Assembly (NCBI GenBank): GCA_947034895.1
Contig: OX344761.1
Coordinates: forward strand, 84,333,447 to 84,397,446
From: Rhytidiadelphus loreus
Taxonomy: Eukaryota > Streptophyta > Bryopsida > Hypnales > Hylocomiaceae
Direction of reading: 5' to 3'
Length of the DNA: 64,000 nt
Below the pieces are notes generated by a model, which worked only from the letters and a program-made list of their open reading frames with translations, made no database searches and was not told where the DNA came from. The position numbers and the translations under genes are program-made. Of the stretch, positions 46,748 to 59,005 are shown piece by piece (position 1 is the stretch's first letter; every line of letters starts with the position of its first letter).

Positions 46748-47738
46748 TATTTATTTTATTTTAAATATTTAAGTCAATTTTTTCTACATTTCATCTTTTT
46801 CTAATTGGTCCTCATGTACCTTCTTGATCAATCTAATTTCATATACTTTTCTATAGAAGTTGTCTTGTAATCCGTTCTAATGTCATTGACCCTTGCATAT
46901 CATACAAGAGTTGCATCTCTAGAACTTTACATTCTTCTGTAAGACAAATTAGAAGTTTTTTCATACATTAAATGTCACAATTTCAGTACATTTTAGGTTC
47001 AATTACTTTTGTATAATACTTGCACTATCAATTGACATTGATGACTTCCATTTCATGTGCTCTTGCTATCTTTTAAAAAATTTCAAAGTATACAAAATCT
47101 CTTAAAAGAAATACATTTTCTCTCATTTGCTTTGTACACATAGATGGAGTTTGATACATACTACGAACAAAGGTGTAGATAGACTTTGGGGTCATTGCAA
47201 GAAAAAAAACTTATTTTTGTAGCATTTGCACAGTCCTCATAATTTTTGGCTGAAATACTTCTTTATTAGAAAACAATTTGAAAGAAACATGAGAAATATG
47301 TCCAATGTATACACCTTTACAAAAAAGATACCCTAGGAAGGAATAGCATAAAAAAAATTGTGAGTGGAAAAACTGGAAAAGTGCAGAATCTCATGAAGAT
47401 AGGTACTTTGACATTTTAATTTGTAAAACGTAGGAAAAACAATTTTCAAGAATACTAAAAATAGGACATTTGAAAATAGTTCATGTTTTAGGGATTTCGC
47501 AATTCGAATTGTATTAGAATATTTTAAAATCTTCCAAAATCTATCAAAATCATTTGGAGTTTTCTATAGAGTATAAATTCAAAGTTTGAATTTTAATCAA
47601 TTGAAATTTTTAATAGGTATAATTTGATTTTGAATGTGATTTAAATTCCAATGAAATTCAATAACTATGATGAAAACTTAATATTTCATCAAAATTTTAA
47701 TAAAATTCAACTCTAATTCAAAGTTAGGTTGAAATAAC

Positions 47739-48240
47739 TTAACCCCTAAAGTTCCTTGACTATGTTATCACCAAAAATGCTCAAAAAATGCCATTTTTTT
47801 ATATAAGTACCAAATTTCTTAAAAAAAAACTTTTTTTGACACATGTAACCATACAATCTTGTATTATGCTAGTTTGAGGAGATGTGCAAAAAAATTCAAA
47901 AATTTCAACCTTGTAGATTGTAAGATATTAGAGTTTGAAGTGACAAAATTCTTTTTTTTGCCCCTACAAAAATCTGGGCAGATGCACTTCACAAGGTCAG
48001 ATCATCATGAAAAATTGTCCAAAATGGTTGCAACTCTATGGAATCATTCTTCAAGTTAAGTTGGCTACATGTTTTAAAAAATTCAGATTTTTTGGAATTG
48101 TAAAACATATAGGAAAAAAATAGTAAGTAGAAAGATGTAGGGAATGATTCAAAATACTAAATTGTTAACAATTTATTTATGGAATTGAAAAATGAAAATC
48201 CAATGGTTGTAATGTTGTAATTAAAAATCTACAACATTTG
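47739..48240 (+). mobile_element. T family element, left end only (copy T12)
   Basis: TTAACCCCTAAAGTTCC at 47739, then blocks matching T7 ('aaccatacaatctt', 'atgtgcaaaaaaattca') and, for about 400 bases, the reverse complement of T4 ('gcagatgcacttcacaagg', 'aaattgttaacaattta'). The right end is missing. It lies within the CACTA element. Confidence 0.58.
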
Positions 48241-50548
48241 AGAATTTATGAAAAAGTTTATATATACTTCTACAACATTTGAGAATTTTTATTCTATTTT
48301 TTGAGACATTGACTAAGATGTCTACATGTTTTTTGAGTTGTTTTCTAGGGACATCAAATCAAATGTCTCTAGAGACATTCTTGCAATGTCTATTGAGACA
48401 TCCAAATGTTTTCATAGACATCAAATGAGGCATTGCCGTGTTCATCTCATGTTCATCTTTGAAATTTTACTTTTAATACAAACTACACGTTCTACATATC
48501 CCATATGGTTTGCCATACTACCTACCACCCCACTTCTATATAATCTTGTGTTTTCATTTCAATATACTCACAATAAATTCCCAAATACAATGAATTTTGT
48601 ATGGTGTATTGTACTTGTTGTAAAATGTATGTTGTGTAAATGATGTATGTTGTATAATGTATGTTATATTTTTAATGTATTTTGTATTGTACAAGAAATA
48701 TGGTGTATTGTTTATGAATGTAGTTGGTTATCTCAATTGATATCTTAGAAAACATGTGGATGTTGTAGTTGATGTCCCAAAAAACATGTGGATGTCTTGG
48801 TGGACATCCATTTTGCAAAGGACATGCCATAGCATAAGGGTTAATGTAAATGATATAATTGTAAACATCAAAGGAAACATGTGCATGTCCCAGAAGATGT
48901 CTTTTTGGACTTCAGATTGGACACAATACAATGAACATGTCAACTTTTTGAACTACTATAAAGTTGACATGTGGTAGTGATGTCAAGGCTAACGTCATCC
49001 AAAGAATGGATGAAAAAGTAGCTTATGTGGCATTCACTGCCTCGTCATCGCTGAGGTGGCACACATGTGGTAGCCACATGGCAACTTCTTAACATTTTAA
49101 AAGACCATGTTTTCTAAGACATCCTCCTAAATCTTCTTCAAATCTTATCATGTTTTTTGTAATTTTGCATGTTTTTCGGCTTGTCAATCCTGACGCATTT
49201 TTTTTGATATCCAAGTTGACGCATCTAATGTCCATACAAACATGCCTACCACGTTATAGGCATGTTACAAAAAGCGCGGGTTTCTTCTAGTGCAAGCTTG
49301 AAGATAGAACAACAATGGAGCTGGAAAGTGCTCAAAAAACACCATAGAGAGTTTTGGCTTAAAATGCCAAAAAAAATACCCAAAGATAACTTGAATCCAA
49401 GTCTATAACTTTTGGAGTTCAATCACAAATCACAAAATGATTGCGCCATTGGCTTTAAAAGGACATTTTCAGTCTAAAGAACCTTTAATCCCCTATTGTT
49501 CTCAAGAAAAACTCATCGACAACCAGTGCCAACCAGAATCAATAAAGATTAAAAAATCTAACTTTGGGAGGTTACCTTTTTAGACTAGTGTGACTAGAAG
49601 GGGTTGTCGGGAGGGATCTAGGAAGTAAGAAAAGACTCCTTGATGACTTGATTTCAACTTTGTGGGCTCCTGGGACCCTAGTCAATCCCCATATTTGATA
49701 TTTGGAGGAATATTTGGTGATTTGGCCACTTCCTGCTATCAAAATACTTTGAAACTTCTTGGGCGCGCGTTAGTAACATAAAAAAAGCTAATCTAATTTT
49801 TAGTGAGATTTTATCACAACCCAAAAATTTCTCGTGAATTTTTGCTCATGGGTTTAACTGGTTGACCGTTTGGAAAAGGTATCTTTGCAAGTCAAAAAAT
49901 TATGAAACTTCTTGAAAAACCTCTCATGGAATTTTACAAGGGGTGTGCCAAGTTTTGTGTCAATCTTGTGCACGGTTGGCAAGAAAGTAAAATCGACCCT
50001 TCTTGATTTATCGACAGCCAAGGAATTTTTCACGTGCGAGGAAATCTTAGCAAATGGATTTTGCCATTGAATCCCTAGCATGCTTTCAATCCTAGAGCAC
50101 CATCCGGTGGCCATAGATTCCTCCGTTTGGCATGTCTTGAAAAAATGACACTAACACCTACATGCTAACAATTGGGGTTCCTAATATTTCGTCGATGGGA
50201 TGGAGAAATTGAAACCTATCTTTCGAAATTTACATAAATATCTTTTTATCTCTCCTGGAACCAATTTAGCCAAGCATGGTCACATACACTGAATTTTAAG
50301 CTATTTCGTGTAAATTTCATACAAGCATGTTGATTCCCACTACTTCGTGGTTCTAACCTATATTATTAGTGGGTTTTCGAGGTATTCTAGGGATAAAAGT
50401 CTATTTATGATCAAAGGCTATATTGACATATGACATGCCTATTTTGATTCTACATTCTTTTGGGGGCTTTTTGTGTAATATTATGACTTAAATTGCAATA
50501 ATTTTGAAAAAAACCTATAAGTTTCAAGTGACGAATTGGGAGCTCAGA

Positions 50549-50935
50549 GCAATGAAAGCAAACCGTGGTTTGAGAAGATAATAACGAAGAGTTTGTTCAA
50601 GTAGATATTTGCAAAATAGGTATTCTATAAATTGGTAGCTATTTGTTCTATTGCGCTTTCTAACACACAGGATTTTATCTTTATTTCAGATAGTTCTCTT
50701 GGTTTTTATTTGATAGCATGGACACCACTTCCACGTGAAGAGTGTCCTTACGATTGTTAAAAAAAGTATAAGGTGGTATGTGAAAGTCAAGGTTTTGTAA
50801 TTGACAACCAATCCCAAGTTAAATTTACAAGCGGTTTTTTGCAATTTGCTAAACATTACAATGTTGTTTAACGTAATCGGATGAGGTTCACTTTAGTAAT
50901 TTCATTAGTTTTCAAGGTTAAATCTCACAACCACA
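50549..50935. other. Spacer outside the H1 LTR start
   Basis: Nothing recognised. Any target duplication partner of H1 would be here and to the left of the window. Confidence 0.35.
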
Positions 50936-52245
50936 CACTACAAAGGAAATGGGCCCTAATTGATTGAATTTTTGACAGAAAAGTGTCCGAAATGACCATC
51001 ACAACTTTTGGAAGTTGGCACCCTGTTAATGCGGTTAATATTGCAGTGTTTGTTAAATTCTTGTCAATTTTTCAGTCAATTTTAATAAACAAGACGGTTA
51101 ATGTCTTCCAAAAACCCAACAAGTTTTATCTATTACTAACATTTATCAATACTACTAGGAGATGTACCTCATTGCAATCTTCAACCACTCGTCATATATA
51201 CATAAGCTTAACTTGTTTAGAGTGAATTGAAGCTCTCTCTATATATGTGGGGTCATAGGAGGTCGACCAATCCATGTGGGATATGTCAATTCTAGAAGTT
51301 GTAAGAGCTCATAGTTAAATTAAAAATAAGAAATTTTGTATTAAGATTACGATTTCAAACGTCATTTAGGCATAGTACAATGTGTTTTTGAAAAAAAAAA
51401 TTAGACTATTATTATTTAAAAAATCAATTCAAGTTTTTCATCAAAAAAATTCTTTTGAGATTTTGAGTTTTCAATCAAAAGTTATGGAATTTCAAAGAGG
51501 TGTTCAAAATTATTCTTTTTATATTTTTTCAAGTTTCTACTTTGAAATTTTTCCATTGATTTAAAACTTGAAATGTCAAACAAATTTTTGGACATAAAAC
51601 TTCAATTCATATTATAATTATTTTTATTTCAAAGCTTTTTTTTAAAAAGGCACTCTACTATGCTCAAATGAGATTTGAAATCCTAATTTTAATACAAAAT
51701 TTCTTATTTCTAACTTAACTATGAGCTCCTATAACTTCTAGAATTGACATATCCCACATGGGTTGGTTAATCTCCTACCACCATATGTGTATATAAAGAG
51801 CTTCTCTTCCCCATTCTTTCTATAGATTACAAATGGTTCATGGAGTCTAATAATTTAGAAAATAAATTCATTCTATATTATAAGTTTGTTTCGGTCAATA
51901 TTTGAAAGTTAATTAAAAAATAATAATTTTTTTAATCATCTAAAAATTTATCATTCATCTAGCATAATTTCATCCAATTTTTTTGTTGGCCATTATTTGA
52001 ACTATTTTATTAAATCCATGGATAATTAAATAATAATTTTTTGGATTCAATAACATGGAAAAAAATCCACGGTGGCAAAGGAGTCAGAGGAAGAGCTATA
52101 TGACGTGTATCTTTGTCCGAAATGACAGCCGAATTGACAGAATTCTGTCAATTGAGTGTCCGAATCAAGTACTCCTAATCTACAGTACATTTGACAGAAT
52201 TTTGTCAAATTTTCTGTCAAACAAGATACAGTTTTCCTTGTAGTG
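50936..52245 (+). mobile_element. CACTA-like element, 1.31 kb
   Basis: CACTACAAAGGAAA at the left, TTTTCCTTGTAGTG at the right. Both subterminal regions contain GTGTCCGAAATGAC and TGACAGAA/TTCTGTCA words. Flanks (ACA and ATC) do not show a duplication. No transposase frame. A fold-back repeat is nested inside. Confidence 0.6.
51215..51830. mobile_element. Fold-back element nested in the 1.31-kb CACTA-like element
   Basis: Arms 51215-51390 and 51650-51830 are inverted copies over about 155 bases ('gatatgtcaattctagaagt', 'agctcatagtta', 'ataagaaattttgtatta'). AT-rich loop. A MITE or fold-back type; termini not defined. Confidence 0.65.
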
Positions 52246-53459
52246 ATCATATATACAAGTTTCAACAATTGCACGAGGGTGATTCGCGCGAAATCCTATC
52301 AATATTTGGATGCTCTTTTAAAATTGTTGATGTCAAGACTTCTAGGAGCCTGTCGTGTTCCTCCTGTAACTTCAAAGATTGATCACATTATTCCCAAATG
52401 CAATTTGTCAAATCCAAAGTTGTTGAACCATGACGGATGCATTGTCACATCGCAAGATTTATCTATTCATATGCTAAAAACCTTAAACCGAATCCCTACA
52501 CAACATGGATGGTACAAATGATCACAAATACATATATTATATCGTTGAGAGAAAAACTACTCAGATACGACACACATGGTGACAAAAAAATTGTAGTTAA
52601 TTCTGAAATAGTATTAGGAGTACGAAGGTCAAATTGGGAGTACAAAACTCTTGAGTTTAAAGAAAATCCAATTTTGCCTCTTTTTAAACAAGTAATTTGA
52701 ACTGACAAGGCATGAAACAACCTCTTTAAGCATACCTATGTGTTTTTAAGTAATTTGTACCTTTCTTTGTAGTGTTGAAGTTTTAAAATGACTACTTTAT
52801 AGTCGAAGACTACGTTATTTACCATTTTGTTATATGCTTCAATTTTATTCGATAAAAACTCTACTCTGTGCCCATGTCGCAGCTTCAGAACTTTTGCTTT
52901 AATTCTCCTCAACACTCTTTCTTCTTGTGATGCATTAATCGATAGTTGATCTTATTCTTTCCCGACGTTGAAGTAGTTTTTTGTTACCATATGCAATTGT
53001 AACCCTACGAATTTAAATAGTCGCATGAGGTCGCTAACTTTTTTTTTTTTTTTTTGTACAATCTCGTTTATCTTTTCCTTGTCTTACATGTTGCATTAGA
53101 GAAATTATGGGGTTTCTAAAGGGCTGCCTTATGGTGACAAACCAAGCTATTTCGAGCTTGGTCTGTTACCTCAAAAAGTGCCGCACCTTTGGTATTAGCC
53201 AAGGTGAATATTTCAAAATCTGCTAGGTTTTGCGGATTTTCTTAAAATATTTATAAAAAAAAATTAATTTAATATATATATTTATTTATTTTAAATTTAA
53301 AAAAAAATTAAATTTATTTCAGCTTGAAAAAAAAAATTTAGTCAATTTTTTTTTCATTAATTTTGATTTCTACGTTGCTGCCACTACAAATTTAGGTAGG
53401 CGAAAATAGGGGGAAAACGATTTGTTTTGCAAAAAAAAAAAAATTCGGGGTCTCTTAGG
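52246..53459. other. Spacer with short overlapping ORFs
   Basis: Plus-strand ORFs 52243-52521 (92 codons) and 52437-52700 (87 codons) overlap in different frames and resemble nothing I know; they may be decayed coding DNA. A T18-like run lies at 53040-53056. Confidence 0.35.
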
Positions 53460-54240
53460 AACTACGGAAAAGCCTTCTTGAGACCCCAGATTTTCTCTAA
53501 TGTATAGTAATGTATACCTTTTCTTTGAAAATGCCATGTTGTTTTATAAAGATCGGCAATATCATGCAAAAAGTCGTCGATACCTTCTACTTTGATGGAC
53601 CCTATTATTTTTGCAATATTCGCTAAACAGAACTTGACATTCTTCACCCACTAACTACATTGAAGTCCTCATAAACTCCGTCCAACTATCGGCTTTCTTC
53701 TTGCACTACTTCGAAACAATCTTCTTAACAAATTGCTTGGCAATAACTTTTGACTTTAACTAATCTCTCAAATGCACAAGAGGAAAGATTTCAATAATTT
53801 TTAAGGTCACTTCTTCATCCATGCTTTCCTAATACGTGTATCCAACCTTTCATTTTCTCCTCATTGTTGGTCTAAAAATGTCTATGAGATCTGTCTCTAT
53901 AAGACCATTGGAATTTTAAATTTATGTAGATTTTTACCTATTTTTGGCCAACCAAACAATGTCTCAAAGTCTTCCACACAAACAACGTGTAGAGGAGGAT
54001 GCTTCTTCAAAAAACGTCAACTTATCTAGTTCTTTTTTCAAGAAAATTTGTTTGACTTTCCTCGTGGAGAGGTGGACAACAAAGGACCCAACAAGGAAGT
54101 CATGTAATCATCAATGAATTCATCTTCACTGAAAACGCTAAAAGGCTCACTGTTCCTAGATAAATCGTGGCTACGAACATACCACTTTTCATATCAACAA
54201 TAAACACAAGAGCTAAAACAAGTAAACAAAGTACTTTGCA
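53460..54240 (-). pseudogene. Possible very degenerate coding region, family unknown
   Basis: On the minus strand successive fragments in changing frames have normal amino-acid complexity (for example SEDEFIDDYMTSLLG near 54130, FPLVHLRD near 53790, KADSWTEFMRTSM near 53690, and the 61-codon ORF 53647-53462). Stops and shifts occur every 30-70 codons. No family recognised. Could be an old transposon gene or chance. Confidence 0.2.
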
Positions 54241-56048
54241 GGTAAAATCATCTTCAAAACCTTTTGGAAAAAAAGTCAACCCTTCTACAATTTATTTGCG
54301 ATTTTGTTAACCTTGATCAATTTTTATCAATGTGAAGAGGGATGCAAATCATGTGACATGAAATGGTTCTTTAAAACAAGCATATATATATATATATGTC
54401 ATTGATGGAGAGAATGTATGTTTTGTTTTTTAAAACATGATTTTGATATTGTCGAATTTTTTAATATTATCAATTGTTTAAAAATATATTTTTTTTAATA
54501 ATTTAAATATAATGTACATAATATTGTTACTTAAAAAATAGTTTGTGATTCAAATTTTGTTTGATATTCTCTTGGTGAATTAGGTGAAGATAAAGCTTCT
54601 ACTCTTTATAACTCAAAACAAAATCAAATTTTGAAATCAAATTTTTTTATCACATATTGAAAATATTTTTGCAAATTTACCATCAACACTATTTAAACAT
54701 ACAAAACAAAAACTTCAAAATACTAAAGTACCAAGTGTAATACAAACTTAAGTTTGACAACTAAAATATTAAAGAGGATGCTTTCTCAAGCAATTTAACT
54801 TTCATAGTAGAGGACTTTAGCAACTCTTTTAATAAAGATCATGTTTTTAATTCATATGTTTTTTGTATTTGGTTACCCACATCTCTTTAGAATGGAGATT
54901 TTTTTTTTAAATTAACTGATTTTAAATGTAAAAAAGATGAAATTCTCTTAAGTAGTTACAAAATTTGTGTTGATTTTAATTCTTGCCATGGAGTTGTAAA
55001 GATGATTTAGCGAAGTAAAGCAAATTTTCATTGTATTGTTTTATTTACAACAAGTTCTACTCATACAAGAATAGGATCATCTGTTCAAGTTAATATTGCA
55101 TTAATTAAAAGAATGAAAAAATTAAGTTTTAAGCATATAAAGGACAAAAATATTAATAAAAAAATTTATGGTATTAAAAAAATTAATGAAATTAAAATTG
55201 AAAAAAACAAAATAATACTTTGAAGAAAAAAAAATGGTAAGAACCAAGGTGGTTTGTACTTGTATCCAAGGCTCTTCTTTTTTGAGATATGAATAAAAGT
55301 TTTTCCCATTACTATGAAATGTTGATTATAAACTTGTTGTGATTTTTTTTTAATAATTTTTCATTATTATAAATTGTCTTAATAAAATTTATATTGATTA
55401 CATTCTTAAAAACTACTATTATAATTTTTCATTTGTTTTGCACGCATTGAATTTTAGAATGGATTGTGGAGTCATTTGATTTGTCATCGTTTCAAAGTTG
55501 GTAGAATGTTCTTGGTCTTTTGCTAAGCATATATTAGTTTGTACTTGGATTGCCTAAGAGCTTCTCACTATCAAGAGCTCAATTACAAATTGGTGTGAAT
55601 TTGTGATTGTTTGTTTTCTTTGTGGAACTTAGATTAGGATTTCACAATCTTAATGCAATTAAATTTAGTTGTCGTGGAAAAGTTGTAATTGTCAAAGAAG
55701 AGTTCAGATTTTGTGAAGATTGATAACACTACATGGGCCTTATGTAAGCACTTGATAGGATTTAGTATGCACACTGTATGAGAAAGTTGAATCACAAGAC
55801 TAAAATTAAAGTTAACACAAGATTAAAAAAATTTGTTAAATTTTCAAATTGCAAAGCAAGCAACTGGGTTAACAAAGATAAAGTGAAGTAATTGGCAAGG
55901 CATTCTCAATCATTGTATGCTCTTTATTCTCACCCTTGAAATAAAGTATACACAACCAAATTTTTAGTGTTTTGTTAATGATTTCCTAACAGGTGTCTAA
56001 ATACATATAATCCACTTATTCCTCCCAAAAAATGGATCTTGTTGTTTT
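54241..56048. other. AT-rich spacer
   Basis: No gene, no repeat edge. A short (TA)8 run at 54382-54397. Confidence 0.45.
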
Positions 56049-56142
56049 CACTAGAAGAGATGCTCTCATTTTTTGTCAATTTGGACATTTTTTTGTCAAT
56101 TTAAACATTGTTTGTCAATTTGGACACTATTTTCTTATAGTG
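56049..56142 (+). mobile_element. 94-bp CACTA micro-element
   Basis: CACTAGAAGAGA at the left, TCTTATAGTG at the right, with a 3-bp duplication TTT on both sides. The interior is three tandem copies of the subterminal-type word TTGTCAATTTGGACA. Confidence 0.7.
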
Positions 56143-56229
56143 TTTCTTACTCTTCATTGATTCACTTATAATTATTTATCCAAAATAAATCACGTATGAG
56201 TCCACTAATTGTTAGTCAAATAAAAAAAT

Positions 56230-57500
56230 GAAATAGCATAGATTGTAGAGTTTGTTTTTCCTTTTCCAAAATGATAAAAATATTCAAATTTCACCTAATT
56301 TTTTAATGGATATTGGTAGATGAAGTTTGACTCTAAAACTAACCTCTAAAACTTCATTTGTCAATTTCAAGTGTTTTAATTATCAAAATTGAATGTGAAT
56401 TTTTGTGTTGTTTTCTATTTTTTATTTTCTACATAAATTTAAAGTTTGACTCAATTTAGTCAATGTTGGTTAACTTTCATCTAAATTGATCCTATTTTTG
56501 CTTAAAACTTCATTCTACTCTAATTCATTCAATATTTGTCTAATTTTTTAGATAAAATTAGTTTTGAAATTCCAAAAATATTTTCTTCAAGATTCTACTC
56601 CAAACTTATTTCTTGATTATTTTTTAACCTAATTGGTGAATTTTTAAACTTTTCTTACTATGTTGGTTAAATTTGAGTTTTATTTTTATTTCTGAGGTTT
56701 ATTATTTTTATCTTTTAAAGCTTTACTTCTACTTTTCTTAAAGATAAAAAATTCTTACTTTTGATCCTTTCAATAAATGTTATTTACGGATAGAATTTAG
56801 CCAATGTTTGGGTCTAAAATTCTTCCATAATTCTTTTTTATCTTTGAATTTTAAAATTACTTCTATTTTTATCCTTTAACTCTTACTTTGATTCTAGATT
56901 TTAAAATTCTTTACTAATGTCAGCATTGATGTCATCTTTGTTGAGTATCGCTACAATGTCATTGATTTTGTGATCGAATTCCATCTCCAACGGAATTTTG
57001 TAGTTTGATGTTGGTTTTGTAAACTCCTAATGGTATTAGAAAAGTCTCATAGCTCTTTCTTTTTAATTGTTTTTGTTTTTGTTTTTTTTAGATTTTTTTA
57101 GAGAATAAAATCCTATTAAATCTAATGCTAAATACTTGGCTAAATGGCTTGAAATCAAACAAATCCTTAAAACAAAGCTTGCTTGACTTGTACTAACTAA
57201 TAACTAAGTCTTAGAATTCATCAAAGTCAACTATTCTTTTTTTTGTTGTTTTCTTTTGTCTTTTTTCAAAGTTTAACTTTATTTAATGGGGTCACTATTT
57301 TCTATTTTCTAATGGATGATTGTCCTTCTTTGCAACCCTTCCCTTTTTGTAAACATCAATTTGCTAATCTATAGAACTAATTTGCACTTGTATTTGGGTT
57401 TGATTTCAAAATTTTAGTTTACAAGAGTTGACTTTAGAGCTTCTACAGATGGAGATTTCCAAAGTTGTTGCTTAACCGAGATGATTTAGCTATATAGAAA
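56230..57500 (-). mobile_element. Fragment of an H1-family LTR
   Basis: Minus-strand relative of L-b 42600-43980 and of L-c near 20560-21050 (shared 'atattgatggatgaa' type region, 'ttaaatctaatgctaaatac'). No LTR ends identified. Confidence 0.4.
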
Positions 57501-57996
57501 GGAGGGGCTACCAATTGTCAATATACTCAATCTATTGAGTTTAAACTTTATAATTAGCTTTAGTTTGAATCAATTTCTTAGTCATAATTATTAGTATTTG
57601 AATTCAGTCATTCAACTTTGAATTTCAACCTCTTTGTATGTAAAAATCAACCATTTTTTCCTCTCAATATGTGAAAATTAACCTTCTCTGACGTTGAGTA
57701 TGTGAAAATCAATCTTTTAGTCTCTCAATGGTAGTGTATAGTTGACTTAGCTCGTGTGAATTGGACCCTTGTGAGTCTCATATTCGTCACCTAGGACTCA
57801 AAAGTTTATTTTTATTTTTATTTCTTACAGTTTTGAGAATAGTTTAATATACAAAAAGCTCAAAAAAGAGTGTAAAATCAAAATAGGTATGTCACATCCT
57901 AATATAGCAATTGCTCCCAAATAGTGTATTTTCCTATAAAATATCCTAATCCCGCATGTAAATAGGATAGAAATCCACAAATTGTATATAATTAGT

Positions 57997-58440
57997 GGGT
58001 GAAAGCAAGCTAATAGGAGCCACTCCGGCCGTAACCACTGCTTTTTTTTAAGAATCTTCATTCTAACTCTTTAATATGAGTTGATATATGAAATAAAATT
58101 GTAGAGCATTGTTTCTTAGTTATGGCTACATGACATAATGCAAAAAAAAAATTAATTATGTTAAGTTTTTTAGTATCAAAAGGACCAAAATGTAGTTGTA
58201 ACCACTGCTTAATATTGCTTAATTGAATTCAATAAGGACCCATTATAGATGATTTAAAGACTATTTTAGATGACTAAACTACAATTTTGGATATATTATA
58301 TTAATAAGAATCCATTGTAAATGATGTAAAGACTATTTGAGATGAATAAACAACAATTCTTTAATGGAATATTCCATTAAGGACCTCTATAAGCACCTCA
58401 ATAACGTCTACGAGTGGCTCCTATTAGCTTGCTTTCACCC
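57997..58440. mobile_element. 444-bp MITE with 29-bp terminal inverted repeats
   Basis: Ends GGGTGAAAGCAAGCTAATAG and its mirror, identical for 29 bases; TAGT flanks both sides (57993-57996 and 58441-58444). Superfamily uncertain. Confidence 0.75.
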
Positions 58441-59005
58441 TAGTATGTTTAAATAGAAACGGACGATTATCTAAACTTGTTGTACATGTAAATACAAACT
58501 GGCTAGAAATGGTCCACGAGAACTATGTGAGAACTTTAAAATAGATTTTCAAATAAAGGTTTCATTTTTTTCATTCTATTGACAAAATAGTAGAAACCTC
58601 AATTATTAATCTATAAATGAAAGAAACTCAAGACGAACCACTAAAGGTCATCTATGACTTAAATACGATAATTTGAAGTAGGAATCATGTCAAGAGTCCG
58701 GCGACACAATTAAGTTGTCAAAATTCCCTTCCATTTTGAAGATTCTTTGTTTATTAAAAGTTAAAGGAGATAGTGGGATTTGATTCTCCTTGGAGAAGGT
58801 GCAAAGTAAAAATATAAACTTGCACTTGTATTGTGAGATTCCATGAGAGATTCCTCAAAAAGTTTCAAAATTTTCTGATAGTCAGTAGATATTCTTTCGG
58901 ACGCTCAACCGCCAAAATTCGTGATGAAAAATTCATAGAAATTACTCGAGATGCAGTAAAATCTCATTAAAAATTAGAATAATTTTTTTTATGTTAATAA
59001 TGCAT

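Larger units (their letters stand above)
45222..49292 (+). mobile_element. CACTA (CMC/En-Spm) transposon, 4.07 kb, non-autonomous
   Basis: Left end CACTATAAGAAACCCG, right end CGGGTTTCTTCTAGTG; perfect 3-bp duplication CAA at 45219-45221 and 49293-49295. Subterminal regions are full of short words such as ACATG, GGACAT and ACATGTGGATGT (45330-45500; 48330-49000), as CACTA elements have for transposase binding. No transposase ORF; the largest frames are 66-105 codons. A T element (T12) and an (AT)24 tract lie inside. Confidence 0.85.
44261..50548 (-). mobile_element. H1: long LTR, upstream part, split by a CACTA element
   Basis: Minus-strand start TCTGAG at 50548 (family consensus TGTGAG), the 'tttttagtgagattttat' block at about 49797 (plus-strand reading), a GC-richer 'caaagcttt/caaagctccgc' part (44810-44880) and the 21-bp minisatellite (44545-44261). 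The CACTA element 45222-49292 interrupts it. Joined with 16544-18683 it gives an LTR of about 4.35 kb. ORFs at 50114-49854 and 44592-44326 are not credited. Confidence 0.58.
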
